Source of the DNA: Chloroflexota bacterium
GTDB taxonomy: Bacteria; Chloroflexota; Anaerolineae; Anaerolineales; Anaerolineaceae
DNA: 9,055 nucleotides
Reading direction: 5' to 3'
Assembly: GCA_023406965.1 (NCBI GenBank)
Contig: JAEXTI010000280.1
Location: 1 to 9,055, forward strand
A program made the position numbers and the translations under genes. Below the pieces are notes generated by a model. The model was not told the origin of the DNA and did no database searches. It saw only the letters and a list, made by a program, of their open reading frames with translations. Each line of letters opens with the position of its first letter. Within the stretch, counting starts at the first letter, position 1. Positions 1 to 9,055 of this stretch are shown here, in pieces.

Positions 1-713
1 TAAGCCGAGAGCAACCCGCCCTCCTCTTCTTGCTGCAAGATGATTCCGCCGGTGGGAAAATCGGGGCCTTTGATAAAGCGCATCAAATCCGACACATTGA
101 TGTCGTCCAGGCGTTCCCATTCCTCCAGCATGTAACTCAGCGCGGAAATCACCTCGCCCAGGTTGTGCGGCGGAATGCTGGTCGCCATGCCCACGGCAAT
201 ACCGCTGGCCCCGTTGACCAGCAGGTTCGGCACAGCCGCCGGCAGCACCAAAGGCTCTCGCAAGGTGCCGTCAAAGTTGTCGGAGAAATCCACCGTGTCG
301 CGGTCGATCTGCCCCAGGATTTCGCCCGCAAAGCGCGTCAGGCGCGCCTCGGTGTAGCGCATCGCCGCCGGGGGGTCGCCGTCGATCGAGCCAAAGTTGC
401 CCTGCCCGTCCACCAGCATCTGCCGCATGGAGAAGTCTTGCGCCAGGCGGGCCATCGCCTCATACACCGCCGAATCACCATGCGGGTGATACTTGCCCAG
501 CACCTCGCCGACAATTCTGGCCGATTTCTTGTAGGCCGAAGTAGCATCCACATTCATGTCGTGCATCGCGTACAAAATACGTCGCTGCACCGGCTTCAAA
601 CCGTCGCGCGCATCCGGCAAGGCGCGGGCCACAATCACGCTCATTGCATAATCCAGGTATGACTGCTGCATCTCCTGGTCAATATCCACCCGGCGAACGA
701 GACCTATTTCCAT
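1..713 (-). CDS. gyrA: DNA gyrase subunit A, N-terminal part (runs off the left edge)
   Basis: GyrA forms the breakage-reunion part of the A2B2 gyrase, which introduces negative supercoils using ATP. The visible 237 codons cover the start of the winged-helix/breakage domain. The protein opens with the family pattern around [20 protein letters not shown]. The active-site tyrosine is Y120 in [10 protein letters not shown]. The quinolone-determining loop is [11 protein letters not shown], with S81 and E85 at the positions equivalent to E. coli S83 and D87. The segment GNFGSIDGD precedes the tyrosine as usual. The ATG at 713 is preferred because GGAG lies five bases upstream; an in-frame ATG at 731 has a poorer site and would add six residues. 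ParC is the alternative, but the text fits GyrA better. The C-terminal DNA-wrapping domain that would settle this is outside the window. The gene follows rpoC on the same strand but has its own probable promoter. Confidence 0.95.
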   Translation of the reverse strand, partial: MEIGLVRRVDIDQEMQQSYLDYAMSVIVARALPDARDGLKPVQRRILYAMHDMNVDATSAYKKSARIVGEVLGKYHPHGDSAVYEAMARLAQDFSMRQMLVDGQGNFGSIDGDPPAAMRYTEARLTRFAGEILGQIDRDTVDFSDNFDGTLREPLVLPAAVPNLLVNGASGIAVGMATSIPPHNLGEVISALSYMLEEWERLDDINVSDLMRFIKGPDFPTGGIILQQEEEGGLLSA

Positions 714-718
714 AATTT

Positions 719-722
719 CTCC
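719..722 (-). promoter_or_regulatory. Shine-Dalgarno site deciding the gyrA start
   Basis: GGAG on the minus strand lies five bases before the ATG at 713. It favours that ATG over the in-frame ATG at 731, whose only upstream candidate is a weaker AGGTG about nine bases away. Confidence 0.6.
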
Positions 723-778
723 AATATGCATGTTCGGGTTCACCTGGAACCCAGGCCTATAGTTTAACATAATTTCCA

Positions 779-795
779 TAAACCGGACCGGTTTA
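779..795. repeat. 17-bp perfect palindrome in the gyrA leader
   Basis: TAAACCGGACCGGTTTA has two perfect 8-base arms around a single central A. It lies about 65 bases before the gyrA start codon and downstream of the probable gyrA promoter. Size and symmetry suit a dimeric DNA-binding protein. It could equally be a fragment of the repeat material that fills this gap. A one-base loop is too tight for the full RNA hairpin, although a shorter stem could form. Confidence 0.55.
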
Positions 796-856
796 AGCCT
801 TCCGCCCCCCTCCACCTGTAGCGGCGGGTCTTTAATGCGGGCTGACGTCACACATC

Positions 857-884
857 GTTATACATCCCCGCGGGCACTTCTCAA
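857..884 (-). promoter_or_regulatory. Probable sigma-70-type promoter for gyrA
   Basis: On the minus strand a -35 box TTGAGA (884-879) is followed after 16 bases by a -10 box TATAAC (862-857). Each hexamer differs from consensus at one position. Transcription would start near 850, giving gyrA an untranslated leader of roughly 135 bases that contains the palindrome at 779-795. The assignment rests on sequence match only. Confidence 0.5.
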
Positions 885-894
885 CAATCCACCC

Positions 895-913
895 TCCAGA
901 CCCGCCGATCTTC
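895..913. repeat. 19-bp direct repeat, copy 1
   Basis: TCCAGACCCGCCGATCTTC is identical to the sequence at 1110-1128, 215 bp away in the same orientation. This copy abuts the upstream side of the probable gyrA promoter. Its core AGACCCGCCG also occurs inverted at 822-831, so the inverted cores bracket that promoter. Confidence 0.8.
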
Positions 914-936
914 AGACACCGGACAAATGAAAGGCC

Positions 937-1101
937 GTAGGTCGGCTTGAGCGACTCCATCCACACCATTTTATCCGCGCCAAACCCAGCGAAAGCCGAC
1001 ATCTTCCCCGCACGACATTGGCATCTTAACTCCTAGATGTCGGTTTTTGCTAACGTCTTGAAACACGCCTTGAGTAGGACAATCCGCTCAAACCGACCTA
1101 C
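937..1101. repeat. Inverted pair of a ~67-bp small palindromic element
   Basis: Left copy 937-1004 and right copy 1035-1101 (reverse complement) form a large nested palindrome centred near 1019 with a 30-base spacer. The outer 17 bases of the copies (937-953 and 1085-1101) match at 16 positions. The inner 17 bases (988-1004 and 1035-1051) match at 15. The central 33-34 bases of the copies show little similarity. Each copy also has its own 8-bp terminal inverted repeat: GTCGGCTT/AAGCCGAC (941-948, 993-1000) in the left and GTCGGTTT/AAACCGAC (1039-1046, 1090-1097) in the right. The difference between copies is a paired change that keeps complementarity. No transposase reading frame is present. 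It resembles a miniature, non-autonomous intergenic repeat; the family is not identified. Confidence 0.7.
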
Positions 1102-1109
1102 AAACTGGT

Positions 1110-1128
1110 TCCAGACCCGCCGATCTTC
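1110..1128. repeat. 19-bp direct repeat, copy 2
   Basis: This is an exact copy of the sequence at 895-913. It sits eight bases outside the right copy of the inverted element, whereas copy 1 lies 23 bases outside the left copy. The spacing is therefore not symmetric, which argues against a simple target-site duplication. Confidence 0.8.
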
Positions 1129-1149
1129 TCTCACCCAGGAATTAAATCA

Positions 1150-1177
1150 CAATGGCGAGCCTTTCGACTCGCCATTG
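1150..1177 (-). terminator. Probable intrinsic terminator of rpoC
   Basis: About 20 bases past the rpoC stop codon there is a perfect 10-bp stem, CAATGGCGAG with CTCGCCATTG, around an 8-base loop. On the minus strand it is followed by TGATTTAATT, a weak and interrupted T-tract. Position and stem strength suit a Rho-independent terminator, but the poor T-tract keeps confidence moderate. Confidence 0.6.
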
Positions 1178-1196
1178 AATCACTACCTTTATCGGA

Positions 1197-5429
<4,233 letters not shown>

Positions 5430-5436
5430 TAAAAAG

Positions 5437-5443
5437 CCTCCTC
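5437..5443 (-). promoter_or_regulatory. Strong Shine-Dalgarno for the GTG start of rpoC
   Basis: GAGGAGG on the minus strand ends seven bases before the GTG at 5429. The near-perfect match to the 16S anti-Shine-Dalgarno fixes the start and may compensate for the GTG initiation codon. Confidence 0.85.
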
Positions 5444-5470
5444 AAAAGGAACCTGGATGGGGCGGCAAAC

Positions 5471-5512
5471 AAAACCAGGCGCAAAGGATCGTATCCGATG
5501 CGCGCTGGTTTT
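5471..5512 (-). promoter_or_regulatory. Structured hairpin in the rpoC leader (attenuator-like, or terminator of the upstream gene)
   Basis: The outer stem AAAACCAG/CTGGTTTT (5471-5478 with 5505-5512) continues, across one bulged G at 5504, into GCGCA/TGCGC (5479-5483 with 5499-5503). After a small internal loop it ends in GGAT/ATCC (5486-5489 with 5493-5496) closed by CGT. Read on the minus strand, the last arm ends in GGTTTTGTTTG, which gives it the form of an intrinsic terminator. It lies between the probable rpoC promoter and the start codon, so it could attenuate rpoC transcription. It could also end transcripts coming from the kinase gene. An alternative antiterminator pairing was not found by eye. 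Confidence 0.6.
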
Positions 5513-5528
5513 AGTGCGTTAGGACAAA

Positions 5529-5537
5529 TATATAACA
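5529..5537 (-). promoter_or_regulatory. Second extended -10-like site upstream of rpoC
   Basis: TGTTATATA on the minus strand has the TG-n-hexamer layout, with TATATA at 5534-5529. If used, transcription would begin near 5522, just before the leader hairpin. The surrounding DNA is AT-rich, so chance occurrence is likely. Confidence 0.25.
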
Positions 5538-5552
5538 AGCATGCGATCTAAA

Positions 5553-5561
5553 ATTATACCA
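5553..5561 (-). promoter_or_regulatory. Extended -10 promoter for rpoC
   Basis: TGGTATAAT on the minus strand combines a consensus -10 (TATAAT, 5558-5553) with the TG-n extension. No good -35 box is found at 16-18 bases, which is common for extended -10 promoters. Transcription would start near 5546, giving a leader of about 117 bases that includes the hairpin at 5471-5512. Confidence 0.6.
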
Positions 5562-5589
5562 CAATTTCTAAAAAACAATACACTTTTTC

Positions 5590-5609
5590 AAATTCCCCCT
5601 AAGGAATTT
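5590..5609. other. Small 7-bp hairpin downstream of the kinase gene
   Basis: AAATTCC (5590-5596) pairs with GGAATTT (5603-5609) around a 6-base loop, about 45 bases past the kinase stop codon. It is AT-rich and on the minus strand is followed by GAAAAAG rather than a T-tract. It is at best a weak terminator for the kinase gene. Confidence 0.25.
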
Positions 5610-5655
5610 TCGGTTTTTGTCACTCAAAATGCCCCCAAATGACCCAGGCAGGGCC

Positions 5656-8600
5656 TTAAATCTCCAGGCTGACGGGCACCGTTTGGCGGACGGGCATCTC
5701 CAGGTAGAAGGTGCTGCCCTTCCCCAATTGGCTCTCCACCCACACCCGCCCATTGTGCCGCTCCGCGATCGACTTCACAATCGCCAACCCCAGGCCCGAC
5801 CCACGCTGGGCAAAAGCCTCGCGTCGCCCGCTGCGGTAGAATTTCTCAAACAAACGCGGCAAATCCAATGGCGCAATGCCGATGCCGCTGTCCTGCACCT
5901 GCATCAACACCCGCTCGCCGCGCAAATCCATCTTGACGGTTACTTTTCCGCTCACGGGCGTATACTTCACCGCGTTTTCCACCAGATTATACAAGGCCTG
6001 CTGCACCAGCGCCTGGTCGGCCTCGATGACCACCTCTCCCGGTCGCGCGCCGTCAACGAACTCCAGCTTGATATCTTTTTGGGTAGCTTGGGCGCTCAAC
6101 TGCCCAACCACATCTTCGATCACTGCGCGCACGTTCACCGGGGCAATCTGCAAGCCCACCCCCGCTTCGATCCGCCCCAGGTCCAAAAGATTGTTGACCA
6201 GGCGCGCCATGTTATCGACGCCCAGGGTGATCTTGTGAACATAGCCCTTTTGCTGCTCGTTCAATTCGCCAACCATCTGCATCATCGTCGTATACCCGCG
6301 CATCAAGGTCAGCGGCGAGCGCAAATCATGGCTGACCGTCGAGACAAAGTCCGATTTCAACTGGTCCAGCTCTTTGAAGTGCGTGATATCGCGCATCAAG
6401 CACACCCGGCCAATCGAGCGCCCATCGGCAGTCACCGGCGCAATGCTCACGTAATACACCTTGTTGCTCCCCAGGGTGATCTCGCGCGTGGTTCCCCGCT
6501 GCTCCATCGGCTCGTTCAACAACTCGGCCAATTCCTGCAACTTGACCACATCCTTCAGCGGCTGCCCTTCGGCCCCCGAGGCAATCAAGCCGGGCGTTTC
6601 CAACGCCGCCGGGTTCACCAACAACAGGCGCATCTCCTCGTCGAACACCATCATCGGCTCCGGCGCAGAGGCCAAAATTGACTCCAGACGCTGCCGCCCG
6701 GCCTCCGCCGAAGCGTATAAGCGCGCGCTGGTAGCCGCCAAAGCTGCCTGCCCTGACAGCGTCACCAGAAAGCGCGTCTCTTCCTCCGAGAACGAGCGCG
6801 GATTATCGTAGGAGACCCACAAAACGCCATAATAATGGTTCTCATGCCGGATCGCAACCGCCAGCAGCGCCCCCGGGCGCGCTTTACCTGCCGGGAACTG
6901 CAATCGCCTCATGCGGCTCGCGTTGGGAACAGCCAGCATATCCTGCTGTCGCAGCACATCAAACAGTTGCGGATCCAGGTATGAGTAACGCTCAACCGCC
7001 GTACCCACGCCAAATGAGACAGGCAAAGATTGCTTAGGATCCACAGCTACTTCTCGCGACAGCACCATGCGAGCCTGGCTGGCTCCATCCAGCATGGCCG
7101 CCTCCAATATCGGGCGAACAGCATCTTCGATTTCCAGATTGGCAGCCACCCCCTGGCTAACCGTCAAAAGGCGGCTCAATTCTCCTAAACGGGCCTTCAA
7201 ACCAACTCGCATCTGCTCAAAGGCCTGCCCAAGCCGCCCTACCTCATCCACGCCCTTGACCAGCGCTGTGCGCTCCAAATCCCCGCCGGCAATGCTGGCC
7301 GCCTGGCCCGAAAGCGTGGTCAATGAGCGGGTCACGCTGCGCAATCCCAACCGCAGCATCACAAAGGCAATTCCCGAAATCGCCAGAAGCATCACAAGCA
7401 AAGGCACGGCGATCTCTAAAGCCATCTGCTGAGCCACCTGAGCCGGGACAAACAGCAATACCGCCCAGGGCCGCCCTACCGCAGGCTGGTAATAACCGTA
7501 GCTCCGCGTCCCATTGGAGGAAATCCCGGCAAAGAAGCCCTCCTCGGCTGGGAGGGTGCCCTGGAAAGACTCCAGGCTGGAGCCACTCACCGGGTAAATA
7601 ATTCGGCCCGATTCGTCTAAGAGGTAGCCCTCTCCTCCGAGGGTCTGAACGCTCATTAATGCCAGCACTGCCGGGCGCGTGAAGGGGTTGGTGTTCAAAT
7701 CGGTCCGCCCCAACAACACCCCTTTCACCACTCCACCGGCGTCTTTGACAGCCGCCAGGAAAGAAACCTGCGCCGAATCCTGCCCTTGTGCGGGCTCAAT
7801 AGCATAGGCTTGCACAGCCACGCCACCCAGCGCCATATCAATTCCGGCTGCTTCCTCCGAGCGAAGGTTCAATAAAGAAACCGATTGTTCAGGGTAGCCG
7901 CCGATTGGGTTCTTTGCTTGATCATAGAAATACAACTGCTGGAAAAATGGCACCGAACGCAACCGCACAGCCAACGCCTCCGTGAGCTGCGGTCTGGTCA
8001 TTTCGACCAGTTCGGGAGAGGTCATAGAAAGGATCAGGCTTTGCCCGGTCTCCAGGAAGTAAGGCAGGCTGTCGGCAGCCGTTTGCGCGTTATTGGACAG
8101 TCTTTGCTCAATCATCTGGCGCACCGCCGCGCCCGCTACCAGCCAATCGCCCAAAGTCAGTGTAAGGATCAATGCCAGAACCAGTGGCACGGTGCCCTGG
8201 AAAAAGCGTGCTTGAATGCTCGTCTCTGCTGGAGAGGGCGTCAAGGGCCCCTTCCTCCCCCACCAATCGGGCCGCGCCAGGTATAGGGCCTCGCCCGCCA
8301 GCGCCGCGAGGAACATCTCGCCGCCGCGAGCCAAAATGCTCCACCAGGTTTGGGTCAAAGCATAATCCAGGCGCACCGCCATTGGGCCGTTTGCCGCAAA
8401 CAACATACCCAACATGAACACAGGGATGTAAACGACGGTCAAAACCAGCGCTGCTCCCAACGGGTGGCGGATAAAACGATAAAAGCTGGTCCGATAGCGC
8501 TGACGCACCGCCGCGGAAAATAGCAGCGCCAGCCCGGCAATTTCAAACGTCGTGAACGGGCTGTGAGTTTCAAACAGCCCCAACAACAACCCCACCAGCG

Positions 8601-8949
8601 CCCCCAACACCACGGCCGGCAGCGGGCCCAAGAAACCGGCCGCCAGAACCCAGGGCAGCGCTGCAAAAATCATCAACGCAGGCGCCCCCGTCTCCAATGG
8701 CACGCCAGGAAGGGGCCAGGCCGAGCCAGGCAAGCGCACCCCCAACGCCAGCACAGCCACCGGTGTCAACAGCACCAGTGCCAGTGCCACATACCAGCGC
8801 CGGGCAAGCGCCTCCCAGTTCTTTTCTCGTCCACGCAATATACCAAAACCCAAGAGTCCGGCGAACACAACAAAGCCGACCCAGCCAATCAATTGGGTTG
8901 GCATGATAATGAATGGCCGGGATGCGAACAATCCTGGGATCAGTTCCAT
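5656..8949 (-). CDS. Multi-domain membrane sensor histidine kinase (1097 aa)
   Basis: A two-component sensor kinase that would autophosphorylate on histidine and pass the phosphate to a response regulator not present here. The N-terminal 225 residues hold about seven hydrophobic segments, then a membrane segment near 253-275. An extracytoplasmic Cache-like region spans about 283-492 (segment GEGYLLDESGRIIYP near 439-453). After a membrane segment at about 510-531 come a HAMP linker (about 532-590), a GAF-like domain (about 595-740) and a PAS domain (about 755-856). The kinase core has H874 in STVSHDLRSPL, N-box N992 in NLVENAVKYTP, G1 DSGIGI (1020-1025), F-box FEKFYR (1034-1039) and G2 GSGLGLAI (1050-1057). 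All catalytic motifs look intact. The ATG at 8949 has no clear Shine-Dalgarno. An ATG at residue 16 is possible, and the frame stays open without a start codon to the window edge. The ligand is unknown. Confidence 0.93.
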   Translation of the reverse strand: MELIPGLFASRPFIIMPTQLIGWVGFVVFAGLLGFGILRGREKNWEALARRWYVALALVLLTPVAVLALGVRLPGSAWPLPGVPLETGAPALMIFAALPWVLAAGFLGPLPAVVLGALVGLLLGLFETHSPFTTFEIAGLALLFSAAVRQRYRTSFYRFIRHPLGAALVLTVVYIPVFMLGMLFAANGPMAVRLDYALTQTWWSILARGGEMFLAALAGEALYLARPDWWGRKGPLTPSPAETSIQARFFQGTVPLVLALILTLTLGDWLVAGAAVRQMIEQRLSNNAQTAADSLPYFLETGQSLILSMTSPELVEMTRPQLTEALAVRLRSVPFFQQLYFYDQAKNPIGGYPEQSVSLLNLRSEEAAGIDMALGGVAVQAYAIEPAQGQDSAQVSFLAAVKDAGGVVKGVLLGRTDLNTNPFTRPAVLALMSVQTLGGEGYLLDESGRIIYPVSGSSLESFQGTLPAEEGFFAGISSNGTRSYGYYQPAVGRPWAVLLFVPAQVAQQMALEIAVPLLVMLLAISGIAFVMLRLGLRSVTRSLTTLSGQAASIAGGDLERTALVKGVDEVGRLGQAFEQMRVGLKARLGELSRLLTVSQGVAANLEIEDAVRPILEAAMLDGASQARMVLSREVAVDPKQSLPVSFGVGTAVERYSYLDPQLFDVLRQQDMLAVPNASRMRRLQFPAGKARPGALLAVAIRHENHYYGVLWVSYDNPRSFSEEETRFLVTLSGQAALAATSARLYASAEAGRQRLESILASAPEPMMVFDEEMRLLLVNPAALETPGLIASGAEGQPLKDVVKLQELAELLNEPMEQRGTTREITLGSNKVYYVSIAPVTADGRSIGRVCLMRDITHFKELDQLKSDFVSTVSHDLRSPLTLMRGYTTMMQMVGELNEQQKGYVHKITLGVDNMARLVNNLLDLGRIEAGVGLQIAPVNVRAVIEDVVGQLSAQATQKDIKLEFVDGARPGEVVIEADQALVQQALYNLVENAVKYTPVSGKVTVKMDLRGERVLMQVQDSGIGIAPLDLPRLFEKFYRSGRREAFAQRGSGLGLAIVKSIAERHNGRVWVESQLGKGSTFYLEMPVRQTVPVSLEI

Positions 8950-8965
8950 AAGGGTATCTGTAGAA

Positions 8966-8974
8966 ATTATAGCA
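8966..8974 (-). promoter_or_regulatory. Extended -10 promoter for the histidine kinase
   Basis: TGCTATAAT on the minus strand has a consensus -10 (TATAAT, 8971-8966) with the TG-n extension, and no convincing -35. Only 16 bases separate it from the ATG at 8949. The predicted transcript would therefore have a leader of about 10 bases, too short for a normal Shine-Dalgarno, and none is visible. Confidence 0.5.
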
Positions 8975-9055
8975 TCATTCGGGCAAATGGGCCGCGCGGT
9001 TCCAGCCTCGCCAGGCTGACCTGTAGTAAAAGCGTACCCCCACGGCAGAAGCCAA
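8975..9055 (-). other. Possible C-terminal end of an upstream gene (unresolved)
   Basis: On the minus strand a frame enters from the window edge and stops at TGA (8977-8975), after 26 codons including VRFYYRSAWRGWNRAAHLPE. The other two minus frames are also open here, one of them continuous with the kinase frame, so coding cannot be assigned. A short 6-bp hairpin (CAGCCT/AGGCTG, 9003-9018) lacks a T-tract. The product is not recognised. Confidence 0.2.

Noticed and set aside
173..485. Quinolone-resistance substitutions in GyrA
   Set aside because: S81 and E85 are normal residues at the two key positions in many bacteria, so no resistance change is indicated.
30..662. 210-codon plus-strand open frame opposite gyrA
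   Set aside because: It is antisense to the GyrA active-site region. The minus-strand frame is unmistakably GyrA.
843..850. TGACGTCA-type short palindrome as an operator
   Set aside because: Eight-base palindromes like this are common by chance, and there is only one copy in the gap.
937..1101. tRNA or other classical structured RNA gene
   Set aside because: No cloverleaf, T-loop or anticodon arm is visible. The symmetry is that of an inverted pair of repeats.
895..1128. CRISPR array
   Set aside because: Only two copies of the 19-bp repeat exist, 215 bp apart, without regular spacers or cas genes.
5617..6681. 354-codon plus-strand open frame opposite the kinase C-terminus
   Set aside because: It is antisense to conserved HisKA and ATPase motifs. 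Its translation is rich in H, Q and R, with no recognisable domain, as expected from the complement of a GC-rich gene.

Overview
This window reads almost entirely on the minus strand. It carries three genes in transcription order: a large multi-domain membrane sensor histidine kinase, rpoC (RNA polymerase beta' subunit), and the 5' part of gyrA (DNA gyrase subunit A), which runs off the left edge. Base composition is moderately GC-rich, with AT-rich gaps between genes. The beta' protein has an extra, mostly helical segment of about 170 residues behind the N-terminal zinc finger and lacks the trigger-loop insertion of gamma-proteobacteria. That, together with the general wording of the RpoC and GyrA sequences, points to the Chloroflexota, probably Anaerolineae. 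This taxonomic placement is an inference from remembered family sequences and was not searched.

Layout from right to left. Positions 8950-9055 hold an extended -10 promoter for the kinase and, further out, possibly the last codons of an upstream gene. The kinase fills 8949-5656. A 226-bp AT-rich gap (5430-5655) carries the apparent rpoC promoter, a second -10-like site, and a long structured hairpin in the rpoC leader. rpoC fills 5429-1197, starts at GTG behind a perfect Shine-Dalgarno, and is followed by a hairpin terminator. The rpoC-gyrA gap (714-1196) is dense in repeats. It has two inverted copies of a roughly 67-bp element with conserved ends and a diverged middle, a 19-bp direct repeat around them, a probable gyrA promoter, and a 17-bp perfect palindrome in the gyrA leader. 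gyrA starts at 713.

rpoC and gyrA are housekeeping genes for transcription and DNA supercoiling. Each appears to have its own promoter. rpoB is not directly upstream of rpoC: its usual place is taken by the kinase gene. The kinase has no response regulator in the window, so its output cannot be read here. No tRNA, rRNA, CRISPR array, transposase gene or unfamiliar multi-gene system was seen. The most unusual material is non-coding: the paired inverted element between rpoC and gyrA, and the structured rpoC leader.
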